Of a DNA stretch of 64,000 bases, positions 26,251 through 36,119 are shown in pieces. The notes beneath the pieces are model-generated. The model did not search any database. It saw only the letters and a list, made by a program, of their open reading frames with translations, and was not told the DNA's origin. The stretch comes from Polyangium sp. 15x6 (GTDB taxonomy: Bacteria > Myxococcota_A > Polyangia > Polyangiales > Polyangiaceae): contig NZ_JASBQE010000028.1 in assembly GCF_029960785.1 (NCBI RefSeq), forward strand, positions 62,001 to 126,000, given 5' to 3'. Both the position numbers and the translations under genes were made by a program. Position 1 is the first letter of the stretch. Each line of letters begins with the position of its first letter.

Positions 26251-29200
26251 ATGAGCGAGACGGAGATGAACGGGGGTTTGGGAGCGCAGCCCGGCACCGC
26301 CGGGCAGAGCCCCCAAACGATGAACGGCGCGAACATCACCCCGCTGCTCCCTTCGCGCGTCCTCTCCGGCAAGCGGCTGGTGGTCGTCGGCGGGACGGGC
26401 TTCCTCGGCAAGGTCTGGGTCTCGATGCTGCTGCATCGGTTCCCCGAGATCGGCCATCTCTACCTGCTCGTCCGGCCCAAGGCGGGCCAGTCCGCCGAGG
26501 AGCGGTTCTGGTCGCAGATCGCCACCTCGGCCGCCTTCGACCCGATCCGCGAGGCGCACCCGGGCGCCGAGTTCGAGACGTGGATCGCCTCGAAGATCAC
26601 CGCGATCGCCGGCGACATCGTCCACCACGAGTGTGGCCTCGACAAGGACCTGCTCGCGCGCATCGACGGCACGATCGACGCGGTCGTCAACGTCGCGGGC
26701 GTCGTCGACTTCAACCCGCCGCTCGACGAGGCGCTGGAGGTCAACGCGTTCGGCGTGACGAACCTCGTCTCGCTCGCGAGGCGCCTCGGGGCGCCGGTCC
26801 TGCACACGAGCACGTGTTACGTCGCCGGGTATCGCTCCGGCCTCATCGAGGAGGTCGACCCGCGCGAGGTGCCGTTCCCGCGCGCCGAGGGCGAGACCTG
26901 GTTCGGCGCGGGCATCGCCGAGCGCACGCTCGATCGCTCGCACTGGGATCCGCAGCGCGAGATCGACGAGTGCCTCGACCTCGTCAAGCAAGCGCGGCAC
27001 CGCTGCGAGGACGCGTTCCGGCAGAGCGCGTTCCTCGACGAGGCCAAGGAGAACCTCCAGGCGCGCGGCGAGCCTTGCCGCGGCACGGCGCTCGATGCCG
27101 AGCTCGCCAAGGTGAAGCGCCGCTTCATCGAGAACCAGCTCATCGAGGCCGGCACCGAGCGCGCGCATTTCTGGGGCTGGACGAACATCTACACGTACAC
27201 GAAGAGCATCGGCGAGCAGGTCCTCGCGGCGAGCGGCGTGCCCTACACGATCGTTCGTCCGGCCGTCATCGAGTCCTCGTGCGTGTTTCCGTTCCCCGGC
27301 TGGAACGAGGGCATCAACACGAGCGCGCCGTTCATCTACATGGCCATGCAGGGCCAGGTGCAGATCCCCGGCGACCACCGGGTCCACCTCGACATCATCC
27401 CCTGCGACATGGTCACGAGCGGCATGATCGCCTCGCTCTGCGAGCTGCTCGAGGGCAAGGCGGCCGTCGTCTACCAGTACGGCACGACGGACACGAACGG
27501 CTGCCGCATGACGCGGTACTACGAGCTCATGGGCCTCTACAAGCGCAAGCTCGCGTACGAGGGCAAGCGGAGCGCGCTCTTCGACTGGGTCAAGGCGTAC
27601 TTCGAGCCGGTCGGCCTCACGAAGAAGCAATACGAGCAGCACGGCTCGCACCAGATCGCGAAGGCGATGAACACGCTCGGCGGCGTGCTCGGCAAGCTCG
27701 CGGGCGGGCCGGTGCGGCCGCTGCTCAAGCCTGCGTCGGACATGCTCCTCAGCGCGGCGAAGGCCGAGGAGAAGATGGCCGGCGTGATGGACATCTTCCT
27801 CCCGTTCGTCGCGGAGGCGGACTGGGTGTTCTCCTGCGCGAACACGCGCGCGGCGATGGCGCGCATGCCCGAGGACGAGCGCGCGAAGTTCTACTGGGAG
27901 CCCGAGAAGCTCGATTGGCGCTGGTTCATGTGGGAGATCCACATCCCGGGCCTCGAAAAGTGGGTCTTCCCGCTCATCGACGAGAAGCAGAACAAACAGC
28001 TCAAGGCCCTGCGCAAGTACGACCACCTCATCGACCTCATCGAGGAGATGGCCGAGCGGCACGACCACGCCGTCGCGCTGCAGCTCCTCACGGAAGAGGG
28101 CCTCACGCGCACCACGTTCCGCGAGCTCCGGGACGGCATGCTCGCCACGGCCGCGCGCCTCGCGGCGGTCGGGGTTCGGCCGGGCGATCGCGTGGTCCTC
28201 ACGGGCGAGAACCAGCCTGCGTGGCCCGTCGCGTACTTCGGCATCTTGCGGGCCGGCGCGATCGCGGTGCCCGTCGATCCCGCGCTGGAGGAGCGCCAGC
28301 TCGCGAACATCATCCGCTCCTCGGGGGCGCGCGTCGCGCTCTGGGATTCGTTCGTCGAGGGCAAGGGCGGCAAGGCCGCGCGCGCCTCGCTCCCCGAGCT
28401 TCGCGTCTACGACCTCGCGAGCTTCGCGGACCCCGACGCGCACGAAGAACTCTCGGCGCCCGAGGTCACGGTCAAGGGCGAGGACATCGCGAGCATCATC
28501 TACACGAGCGGCACGACGGGCGATCCGAAGGGCGTCATGCTCTCGCACGACAACTTCACGGCGCTGCTCGCCGCGCTCGCGCCGATCTTCCCGCTCGCCC
28601 AGCACGACCGCATCCTGAGCGTCTTGCCGCTGCACCACACGTTCGAGTTCACGTGTGGGCTCCTGCTTCCGATCTCGCGCGGCACGCGCATCATCTACAT
28701 CGGCGAGCTCAGCGGCGAGCGCGTCTCGAAGGGCCTCAAGGAGGGTCGCATCACGGCGATGGTCGGCGTGCCCGCGCTCTGGCAGATGCTCGAGCGCCGC
28801 GTGACCTCGCGCGTGAAGGAGCAGGGTCCTGCCGCCGCGGCGGCCTTCGACTGGGCCCTCGAGCTCAACCGTTTGCTCGGCGAAAAGGCCGGCTTGAACC
28901 TCGGCCGCGTCTTCTTCGGCACGGTGCACAAGGCGCTCGGCGGCAACGTTCGTTTCCTGATCTCGGGCGGCGCCGCGCTCCCGAAGGACACGGCGAACGT
29001 CTTCCGCGGCCTCGGTTTGCCGCTCAGCGAGGGCTACGGTTTGACCGAGGCGGCGCCCGTGCTCACCGTGGCCAAGGCCTCGCCGAGCCTGAAGCCGGGC
29101 ACGGTCGGCAAGCCCATCCCGAACGTCGAGATCAAGATCGACAAACCCGACGCGGGCGGCGTCGGCGAGGTCCTCGCGCGCGGGCCCAACGTGATGCTCG

Positions 29201-31038
29201 GCTACGCGGGCAACGAGGAGGCCACGAGCGCCGCGATCGACGAAGGCGGCTGGCTGCACACGGGCGATCTCGGCAAGCTCGACAAGAAGGGCCGCCTCGT
29301 CATCGTCGGCCGCAAGAAGGACGTCATCGTCACGGCGAGCGGCGAGAACGTGTACCCGGACGACGTCGAGAACATCCTCGGCGGCACCCCGCACGTCCGC
29401 GAGATCGCGATCGTGGGCATCGACGACGGTCAGGGCGGCGAGCGCGTCGCGTGCCTCGCCGTGCCCGAGCGTGACGAGGGCGAGCCCGAGGAGGGCGAGA
29501 AGCGTCCTTCCCGCGCCGAGCGCCACGAGAAGGCGATGAAGGCGCTGCGCGAGGCGTTCCAGAAGCTGCCGAAGGTCGCGCAGCCGTCGGTCGTGCACCT
29601 CTGGGACCACGACCTGCCGCGCACCGCGACGCGCAAGGTCAAGCGCAGCGAGGTGAAGAGCGTGCTCGCGAAGCTCGCGAGCGCGTCGGCGATGCCCGCG
29701 GGCGAGGGCGGGCAAGCGACGAGCGCGTCGGCGCGGCACGCGATCGCCACGATCGCGAACAAGAAGTCGGCCGATCTCACGCCGGGGATGAGCCTCCGGG
29801 GGGATCTCCGGTTCGACTCGCTCATGGCGATGGAGCTCGCGGCGGCGCTCGAAGCGCAGACGGGCCGGGCGATCGACACCGACCGGCTCTCGCGTTGCGA
29901 CACGGTGGGCGACGTGGAGGCGCTCGTCGTCGAGATCGGCGGCGAGGCGGCGCACGAGGTCGAGCTCGCGGAGGTCGAGGACGGCGAGGACGAGCCGATC
30001 AAGCTCCCGAGGCCGTTCGCCGACATGGCCAAGCAGCTCCTCGGCAAGGCCCAGATGAACTTCTACGACCGGGTGATGCACCCCAAGGTCTACGGAAGGG
30101 CCTACATCCCGCACAACCGGAACACGATCGTCGCCTCGAACCACGCGAGCCACCTCGACATGGGGTTCGTCAAGTACGCCCTCGGCGCGTACGGCGACGA
30201 GCTCGTCTCGCTCGCGGCGCAGGACTATTTCTTCGAGTCGGGGAAATGGCGCCGCGCGTATTTCGAGAACCTGACGAACCTCGCGCCCTTCGATCGCAAG
30301 GGCGGCCTCCGGCAGGCGCTCCGCCAGGCGGGGGATCTGATCGATCAGGGCAACACGATCCTGATCTTCCCGGAGGGCACGCGCAGCACCGACGGCCAGG
30401 TTCACGAGTTTGGCGCGGCGATCGGCCACCTCGCGTTGCACCACGAGGTGGACATCCTCCCGGTTTGGCTGGGCGGAACCTACGAGGCGTTGCCCAAGGG
30501 CGCGAATTTTCCGAAGAAGCGCTCTCTCGTGGCGCGGATCGGCCCGCCGCTCGAAGTGCGCGAGCTCAAGCGCCTGACGGCGGGCATGAAGACGACCGTG
30601 GCGTGCCGCAAGGTCGCGGAATTGACGCGGCAGGCGGTGGTCCTCCTCAAGGAGGGCAAGGTGCTCGACATCCGGCAGATCGACCGGATCGAGGAAGCGG
30701 CGCCGAAGCAGGAGCACCCGCTCGTCGTCCTGTTCCGCGACCTCGAGACGAAGTTCGTCCCGGGCCGCGTGACCGCGCCGGTCACGTATTACTTCACGCT
30801 CGGCAACGAAAACGAGGCGAAGTGGACGCTGCGCGTCGAGCCGAACAAGTGCGAGGCGAAGATGGGCAAGCCCGAGGGCGCCGCGGCCGATTGCGTGCTC
30901 AAGACGTCGCCGGAGATCTTCCTCAAGATCGTGCGTGAGGCTTACACGCCGAGCCCGATGGAGTTCATGTCGGGCGCCGTGAAATCGAACGACATCTCCC
31001 TGCTCTTGACCTTCCAGAAGGTATTCGATCTCGTATGA
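26251..31038 (+). CDS. five-domain fusion: acyl reductase, AMP ligase, ACP, PlsC acyltransferase, SCP2 (ElbD-like)
   Basis: 1595 residues. Domains in order: (1) fatty acyl-CoA/thioester reductase, Rossmann GGTGFLG at 47-53 and Y314-x3-K318; (2) AMP-binding acyl ligase, YTSGTTGDPK at 751-760; (3) acyl carrier domain with the pantetheine Ser1190 in FDSLMAME; (4) PlsC-type acyltransferase, HX4D at 1298-1303 and FPEGTRS at 1373-1379; (5) SCP2 lipid-binding domain from about 1490. All key residues are intact. The order resembles Myxococcus ElbD, which is needed for ether-lipid synthesis. It probably activates, loads, reduces and transfers fatty acyl chains at the membrane. The stop overlaps the next SDR (ATGA). 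Confidence 0.85.
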   Translation: MSETEMNGGLGAQPGTAGQSPQTMNGANITPLLPSRVLSGKRLVVVGGTGFLGKVWVSMLLHRFPEIGHLYLLVRPKAGQSAEERFWSQIATSAAFDPIREAHPGAEFETWIASKITAIAGDIVHHECGLDKDLLARIDGTIDAVVNVAGVVDFNPPLDEALEVNAFGVTNLVSLARRLGAPVLHTSTCYVAGYRSGLIEEVDPREVPFPRAEGETWFGAGIAERTLDRSHWDPQREIDECLDLVKQARHRCEDAFRQSAFLDEAKENLQARGEPCRGTALDAELAKVKRRFIENQLIEAGTERAHFWGWTNIYTYTKSIGEQVLAASGVPYTIVRPAVIESSCVFPFPGWNEGINTSAPFIYMAMQGQVQIPGDHRVHLDIIPCDMVTSGMIASLCELLEGKAAVVYQYGTTDTNGCRMTRYYELMGLYKRKLAYEGKRSALFDWVKAYFEPVGLTKKQYEQHGSHQIAKAMNTLGGVLGKLAGGPVRPLLKPASDMLLSAAKAEEKMAGVMDIFLPFVAEADWVFSCANTRAAMARMPEDERAKFYWEPEKLDWRWFMWEIHIPGLEKWVFPLIDEKQNKQLKALRKYDHLIDLIEEMAERHDHAVALQLLTEEGLTRTTFRELRDGMLATAARLAAVGVRPGDRVVLTGENQPAWPVAYFGILRAGAIAVPVDPALEERQLANIIRSSGARVALWDSFVEGKGGKAARASLPELRVYDLASFADPDAHEELSAPEVTVKGEDIASIIYTSGTTGDPKGVMLSHDNFTALLAALAPIFPLAQHDRILSVLPLHHTFEFTCGLLLPISRGTRIIYIGELSGERVSKGLKEGRITAMVGVPALWQMLERRVTSRVKEQGPAAAAAFDWALELNRLLGEKAGLNLGRVFFGTVHKALGGNVRFLISGGAALPKDTANVFRGLGLPLSEGYGLTEAAPVLTVAKASPSLKPGTVGKPIPNVEIKIDKPDAGGVGEVLARGPNVMLGYAGNEEATSAAIDEGGWLHTGDLGKLDKKGRLVIVGRKKDVIVTASGENVYPDDVENILGGTPHVREIAIVGIDDGQGGERVACLAVPERDEGEPEEGEKRPSRAERHEKAMKALREAFQKLPKVAQPSVVHLWDHDLPRTATRKVKRSEVKSVLAKLASASAMPAGEGGQATSASARHAIATIANKKSADLTPGMSLRGDLRFDSLMAMELAAALEAQTGRAIDTDRLSRCDTVGDVEALVVEIGGEAAHEVELAEVEDGEDEPIKLPRPFADMAKQLLGKAQMNFYDRVMHPKVYGRAYIPHNRNTIVASNHASHLDMGFVKYALGAYGDELVSLAAQDYFFESGKWRRAYFENLTNLAPFDRKGGLRQALRQAGDLIDQGNTILIFPEGTRSTDGQVHEFGAAIGHLALHHEVDILPVWLGGTYEALPKGANFPKKRSLVARIGPPLEVRELKRLTAGMKTTVACRKVAELTRQAVVLLKEGKVLDIRQIDRIEEAAPKQEHPLVVLFRDLETKFVPGRVTAPVTYYFTLGNENEAKWTLRVEPNKCEAKMGKPEGAAADCVLKTSPEIFLKIVREAYTPSPMEFMSGAVKSNDISLLLTFQKVFDLV

Positions 31039-32036
31039 GCCGCTATCTCGTCACGGGTGCTACGGGGTTTCTCGGACGTCACCTCGTCTCGGTGCTGCTC
31101 TCGGGCGGTCACCAGGTGGTGGCGCTTTGCCGCAAGGAGCCCACGGACTTCGCTGGAAAAGAGGGTTTTTCCGTGGCGCGCGGCGACGTGCTCGATGCGG
31201 AGAGCGTCAAGCGCGCGGCCGAGGGCTGCGAAGGGCTCTTCCATTGCGCGGGCCGGGTCTCGCGGCGGCCGGAGGACGCGGAGGCGCTCTTCCGGGTGCA
31301 CGTCGAGGGCACGAAGATCACGCTCGACGCGGCGCGGGCCGCGGGCGTGCGGCGCGTCGTCCTTGCGAGCACGAGCGGCACGATTGCCGTGAGCCGCGAG
31401 GCCAAGGTCATCGACGAGACGGCCTTGCCGCCGCAGGACGTGATCGCGCGCTGGCCGTATTACCGGTCGAAGCTGTATGCCGAGCGCGCGGGGCTCGATC
31501 GCAGCGGCCCCGGGTTCGAGGTCGTGTCGGTCAATCCCTCGCTCCTGCTCGGCCCCGGGGACGTGCTCGGCTCGTCGACGGGCGACGTCGTGAAGTTCAT
31601 GGAAAAGCGCGTGCCGATGATCCCGAGCGGCGGCCTCTCGTTCGTGGACGCGCGGGACGCGGCCGTGGCGATGGTCGCGGCGATGGAGAAGGGCCGGGCG
31701 GGCGAAAAATATCTGCTTGGCGCGAAAAACCTGACGTTCGAGGTATTCTTCGGGATGCTCGAGCGCGTGACGGGCGTGAAGGGCCCGACCATGAAGGCGC
31801 CGAAGAGCCTGCTTCTGGCGCAAGCGGGCGCCGAGATCATGGAGCGGATCGCCAAGCGGATGAACACGGAGAACCCGCTCGACCGGGTGAGCGCGGAGAT
31901 GAGCCAGCATTACTGGTACCTCGACGCGAAGAAGGCGGCGCGGGAGCTCGGTTTCTCGCCGCGCGACGCGATCGAGACGCTCTCCGATACGGTGAAGGAT
32001 CTGCGCGAGCGCGGGGTCGTCTGGCCGAAGGTGTAG
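31035..32036 (+). CDS. extended SDR (NAD-dependent epimerase/dihydroflavonol reductase type)
   Basis: 333 residues. The Rossmann motif GATGFLGRHL is at the N-terminus and the catalytic YxxxK lies in WPYYRSKLYAER; NPSLLLGPGD is the usual extended-SDR segment. It starts inside the stop of the five-domain gene (ATGA), so the two are translationally coupled and probably work on the same lipid intermediate, for example reducing a keto or aldehyde product. The exact substrate is unknown. Confidence 0.85.
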   Translation: MSRYLVTGATGFLGRHLVSVLLSGGHQVVALCRKEPTDFAGKEGFSVARGDVLDAESVKRAAEGCEGLFHCAGRVSRRPEDAEALFRVHVEGTKITLDAARAAGVRRVVLASTSGTIAVSREAKVIDETALPPQDVIARWPYYRSKLYAERAGLDRSGPGFEVVSVNPSLLLGPGDVLGSSTGDVVKFMEKRVPMIPSGGLSFVDARDAAVAMVAAMEKGRAGEKYLLGAKNLTFEVFFGMLERVTGVKGPTMKAPKSLLLAQAGAEIMERIAKRMNTENPLDRVSAEMSQHYWYLDAKKAARELGFSPRDAIETLSDTVKDLRERGVVWPKV

Positions 32037-32100
32037 GTCGAGGACGGCCCCTCGGGGCCATTGCGATGCGCACCACCCTCGACTAGGGTCCGCGGGCGAG

Positions 32101-33144
32101 ATGTCCTACCCGAAGCTCGTTTCTCCCGCGATTCTCGCGACACTCGTCCTCACGGTTGCCGCCTGCGGCGGCTCCTCCGCGGAAAACCCGCCTCCGGCGG
32201 ACCCGGCGAAGGCGACCGCGACCACGCCGACCGCCGTTCCCTCGGCCGCTCCGACGGCGACGCCGACCGCGGCTCCCGAGGCCAAGCCCGCGGCCGAGCC
32301 CGAGAAGCCGAAGGAGCTCGTCCACGACGTCGATGGCCCCGATGGCATTCGCCGCTGGGCGCTCTGGGATGGGCCGAAGACGGGAGCGGCCATCACCACG
32401 CCGAAGGCGTGGGTCGTCGCGCCCAACATGGGCCGCCTCGGGGAGACGAAGGACTCGTTCGGCGCGGTCCGGATCAAGCTCGTCACCGTCCTGAAGGCCG
32501 ACGCGAACGAGGTCGTCTACGAGGAGCGGGGGAACAAGTACGCGGTGCCGGCGGCGCTCGCGCGGCCCGCGGTGGCGCCGAAGGGGCTCAAGAAGGGCGC
32601 GTTCGCGATTTGCAATTTCGGGCAAAGCCACTGGGTCGGGCGCATCGAGGCCGTGGACGCGAAATCGGCGACGTGCGCGCTTCGGTTCATGAAGAAGCTG
32701 CGGAAGGAAAAACTCCCGCTGGAGGAGGTGCTCGCGTTCGAGACGCCGCTCGGCATGGGGAGTTATGTGATGGTGCGCTTCGCGGACGGTGGCCCGGACC
32801 CCGATACGTCGTACGCCGGGCAGGTCTTCGCGGTGAGCGGCGAGGACGCCTGGGTCACGGTCGAGACGCAATTCGGCAATGGATACGGGGCGCGCGAGGG
32901 GCGGCGCGTGCACAAGGTCAAGACCGCGAACCTGACGCCCATCGACGTCTCGAAGCCCCTCGCGGTGGGCGCGCCTTGCCTCACCGAGGATGTCGTGCGC
33001 TTCGGGGCGTGCACGGTCAAACAGGTGTTCGACGGTGGCCTCGGGTATGTGCTGACCTTCAAGGATAACCCCTCGCCGGTGCAAGAGGAATGGGACCTCG
33101 GCACCGTGGCGCCGCTCCCGAAGGAGGCGAAGCCGGCCAAGTAA
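32101..33144 (+). CDS. hypothetical lipoprotein
   Basis: 347 residues with a type II signal (LATLVLTVAACGG) and a long Ala/Pro/Thr linker to about residue 70. The mature part has two similar beta-rich stretches (GAFAICNFGQSHWVGRIEAV; SYAGQVFAVSGEDAWVTVE) that look like small Tudor/SH3-like barrels. It is not recognised as a named family. It begins 64 bases after the SDR and ends 21 bases before the CvfB-like gene. Confidence 0.65.
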   Translation: MSYPKLVSPAILATLVLTVAACGGSSAENPPPADPAKATATTPTAVPSAAPTATPTAAPEAKPAAEPEKPKELVHDVDGPDGIRRWALWDGPKTGAAITTPKAWVVAPNMGRLGETKDSFGAVRIKLVTVLKADANEVVYEERGNKYAVPAALARPAVAPKGLKKGAFAICNFGQSHWVGRIEAVDAKSATCALRFMKKLRKEKLPLEEVLAFETPLGMGSYVMVRFADGGPDPDTSYAGQVFAVSGEDAWVTVETQFGNGYGAREGRRVHKVKTANLTPIDVSKPLAVGAPCLTEDVVRFGACTVKQVFDGGLGYVLTFKDNPSPVQEEWDLGTVAPLPKEAKPAK

Positions 33145-33165
33145 AGGCCGTTCGCGACGAACCGC

Positions 33166-34023
33166 ATGCCCTACGACGATCTCCTCGGCCGATTCGTGAA
33201 CCTGCCCGTGCGGCGCCTGGGGCCGCCGGGCGCGTTTCTCTCCGTCGATTCGAGGGACCTGCGGCCGAATGCCGAGGTCGTGCTGCTGCCGCGGGGCGAG
33301 GTCCCCGAGGGCACGAAGGAGGGGGACGAGCTCGACGTTTTCGTCTACCTCGATTCGGAAGGGCGGCCCGTCGCGACGTTACGCACGCCGAAGGTCACGC
33401 TCGACGAGGTCGCCTTCCTGAAGGTGACGGACGTCAATCGGTACGGCGCGTTCTTCGATTGGGGCCTGCCGAAGGAGCTGCTCGTGCCGTATGGCGAGCA
33501 GACGCGCGACGTGCACGTGGGCGAGCGGCACCCGATTGGTTTGTTTCTCGACGATCGGGGGCGGCTCGCCGGGACGATGCGCGTGAGCGAGCTTTTGCGT
33601 GACCAGGGCGATTACGAACTCGATGACTGGATCGACGGAGAGGCGTGGCGGAACGACCCCGACATCGGGCTGTTCGTCATTCTGGAACGGCGTGTCGTCG
33701 GGTTGGTCCCGGCGTACGAGCCGCACCGGCTTTCGCGCGGGGAGACGGCGCGTTTCCGCGTGGCGAACATCCTGCCCGACGGCAAGGTCGAGCTCTCGCT
33801 CCGCGGGCACGCGCACGAGGAAATCGAGAACGACGCGGCGCGCGTGCTCGCGGTGATCGAGCGTCCCGGCGCGCCGCGCGTCGGCGATCGGTCGAGCCCG
33901 GACCAGATCCGCTCGATGTTTCAGCTCAGCAAGAAGGCCTTCAAGCGGGCCGTGGGGCACCTCTTGAAGCAGCGCGTGGTTTCGCTGGACCCGCAAGGGT
34001 TCATCGTGCCAAACCGGCGTTAG
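33166..34023 (+). CDS. CvfB-like S1 RNA-binding protein
   Basis: 285 residues. The order of S1-like barrels and the ending match CvfB/YitL: VAFLKVTDVNRYGAFFDWGL is an S1 strand set, VPAYEPHRLSRGETARFRVA opens the last S1 unit, and the C-terminal winged helix contains IRSMFQLSKKAFKRAVGHLL. CvfB binds RNA and influences gene expression. It ends 68 bases before the convergent mutL. Confidence 0.85.
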   Translation: MPYDDLLGRFVNLPVRRLGPPGAFLSVDSRDLRPNAEVVLLPRGEVPEGTKEGDELDVFVYLDSEGRPVATLRTPKVTLDEVAFLKVTDVNRYGAFFDWGLPKELLVPYGEQTRDVHVGERHPIGLFLDDRGRLAGTMRVSELLRDQGDYELDDWIDGEAWRNDPDIGLFVILERRVVGLVPAYEPHRLSRGETARFRVANILPDGKVELSLRGHAHEEIENDAARVLAVIERPGAPRVGDRSSPDQIRSMFQLSKKAFKRAVGHLLKQRVVSLDPQGFIVPNRR

Positions 34024-34091
34024 CGCGGCGTCAAAGCGACGGGGTCACGGCGCAGACATCGGCGAACTTGGTCGCGGGGAGCTCGACCCGG

Positions 34092-36119
34092 TCAACGCCG
34101 CCCGACCTTCTGTTCGAGCTCCGACCATCGGATCCGCATGACCACGGGGCGGCCGTGCGGGCAATGGCCGGCGAAATCGACCTCGTCGAGCGCGCGGAAG
34201 AGCGCCTCGGCTTCTTCCTTGGAGACGGCGTCGCCGGCCCGGATCGAGCCGTGACAGGCCATCGTGGCGAGGGCGAGGTCGATCGCGCCGGAGAACGCGC
34301 GCTCGCCGACGCGCGAGAGCTCGGCGAGCAAGTCGCGCAGGAGGACGGCGGGCGTGGCGCGAGCGGAGAGGATCTGCGGGACGGCCGTGATCGCCGCGTC
34401 GCGCATGCCTCGCAGCGAGACGTCGAGACCCGTGCGGCTGATCGCGTCCTGCGCTTCCTCGATGATCGCTGCTTCCTCGGCCGTGACCGTGACCATTTCG
34501 GGGATCAGGAGCCGCTGCGAGGCGACGGCGCGGGTCTCGTAGGCGCGGCGGAGCCGCTCGAATGTGACGCGCTCGGCCGCCGCGTGCTGGTCGAGGACGA
34601 AGAGCCCGTCTTGCCCCTCGCAGACGAGGAACGTGCGCCGGACCTGAGCGACGAACGAGAGCCCGCTGAAGGCGCCCGGTCGCTCGGCCGTCTGCGCGCG
34701 CTCCTCCGCCGTCGGATATGGCATCGGGCGTGGGGGAGCGGCGATCGGCGGCGGCGTCTGCGGCGCCTCCGCCGGGAACGGGGACGCAGGAGGAGGCGCC
34801 TCCGCGGCGAGCCCCCACGGGTCCGGCTCCGGCTCCGAAGGAATGGTTTGTCCCGAATGACCATTCCAATGTTCCGTCGGAGGCAGCTCCCCCGAGCCAT
34901 TCCACGTCGTGAGCGGCGGCGTGGCCTCGTCGACCGGCTTCTGTTTTCGCTGGCCGAAGGGAGCCGGGCCCGAGGCATCGGCGGGCGCGGGGCCCTTGCC
35001 GAAGATCCCGGGCAGATAGGCCGTCGGCGGCGGCGGGGGCGCGGCGGGTTCGGGCGGGAGGCTGCGCTCTTCGGCGCGATTCTTGTGGTAATGCGCCCAC
35101 GGCGAGGCGCCGGGCGCGGGCAAACCGAAGGCGCGGGCCAGGGGCGCCGCGATGATCTTGTAGAGCGCGTCCTGGATCGCGCGGCCGTCGGCGAAGCGGA
35201 CCTCCGCCTTCTGCGGGTGCACGTTCACGTCGACGAGCTCGGGCGGCAGGTCGAGGTGGACGACGCCGACGGGATAACGGCCCGGTTCGAGCACGCTGCC
35301 GTAGGCATTCGCGACCATGCGCGCGAGCGTGCGGTCCTTGACGGGACGGCCGTTCACGAAAAACAGAAGCCGCGTCGCGCCTGCGCGTGCTCGCTCGGGT
35401 CGCGACAGGAAGGCCTCGACGTTCATGGGGCCCCGCTCGCCTCGGCATGCGGCGAGGGGCTCGTCGTCGAACACGTCGCGCGCGCGCTCCTCGCGGCTCT
35501 GCGTGCGCAGCCACTCGCGCGCGACGCGCCCATCACGCGCGAGCACGAGCGTGACGTCGGGACGGCAGAGCGCCGCGGACTCGACGACCTCGGTGACGTG
35601 CGCGCTCTCCGTGCTCACCGCGCGCAGGAACTTGCGCCGCGCCGGGACGTTGAAGAAGAGGTCGCGCACCTCGATGCTCGTGCCCACCGCGACGCCGCAC
35701 GGGCCGACGTCGGCGGGGCTTCCACCTTCGATGCGGACGAGCGTGCCCTCGTCGTCCTCGTGCTTGCGCGTGCGCATCGCGAAGCGGCTGACGCTGGCGA
35801 TGCTCGGCAGCGCCTCGCCGCGGAAGCCGAAGCTCTGGATGCGGCGCAGGTCGTCGATCGATCCGATCTTGCTCGTGGCGTGGCGGAGCACGGCGAGCGT
35901 CGCGTCCTTGCGATCCATGCCGCTGCCGTCGTCGGTGACGCGCACGAGCGTGACGCCGCCGCCCTCGATGTCGACGCGGATCCTCCGCGCGCGGGCGTCG
36001 AGCGCGTTCTCGACGAGCTCCTTCACCACGCTCGCGGGGCGCTCGACGACCTCGCCGGCGGCGATCTGGTTGGCGAGGTCGTCCGGAAGGACGTGGACAC
36101 GCCCGGGCAGCTCGGTCAC
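34092..36119 (-). CDS. mutL: DNA mismatch repair protein MutL
   Basis: 675 residues. The N-terminal GHKL ATPase is complete (IAAGEVVERPASVVKELVEN, DDGSGMD, GFRGEALPSIASV). A Pro-rich linker (about 350-460) precedes the dimerisation domain. That domain keeps DQHAAAERVTFE, which fits the DQHA(x2)E(x4)E metal site of nicking MutL proteins, and GHCPHGRP near the end. It should therefore cut DNA itself in methyl-independent repair. The start is GTG at 36119, overlapping the upstream membrane gene's stop (GTGA). The frame upstream of that is a shadow. Confidence 0.96.
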   Translation of the reverse strand: MTELPGRVHVLPDDLANQIAAGEVVERPASVVKELVENALDARARRIRVDIEGGGVTLVRVTDDGSGMDRKDATLAVLRHATSKIGSIDDLRRIQSFGFRGEALPSIASVSRFAMRTRKHEDDEGTLVRIEGGSPADVGPCGVAVGTSIEVRDLFFNVPARRKFLRAVSTESAHVTEVVESAALCRPDVTLVLARDGRVAREWLRTQSREERARDVFDDEPLAACRGERGPMNVEAFLSRPERARAGATRLLFFVNGRPVKDRTLARMVANAYGSVLEPGRYPVGVVHLDLPPELVDVNVHPQKAEVRFADGRAIQDALYKIIAAPLARAFGLPAPGASPWAHYHKNRAEERSLPPEPAAPPPPPTAYLPGIFGKGPAPADASGPAPFGQRKQKPVDEATPPLTTWNGSGELPPTEHWNGHSGQTIPSEPEPDPWGLAAEAPPPASPFPAEAPQTPPPIAAPPRPMPYPTAEERAQTAERPGAFSGLSFVAQVRRTFLVCEGQDGLFVLDQHAAAERVTFERLRRAYETRAVASQRLLIPEMVTVTAEEAAIIEEAQDAISRTGLDVSLRGMRDAAITAVPQILSARATPAVLLRDLLAELSRVGERAFSGAIDLALATMACHGSIRAGDAVSKEEAEALFRALDEVDFAGHCPHGRPVVMRIRWSELEQKVGRR

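Noticed and set aside
26200-30717. Very long minus-strand open frame (about 1500 codons) opposite the five-domain gene
   Set aside because: Its translation is Arg/His/Leu-rich low-complexity with no domain, a typical antisense shadow of a GC-rich gene; the plus strand has five intact domains.
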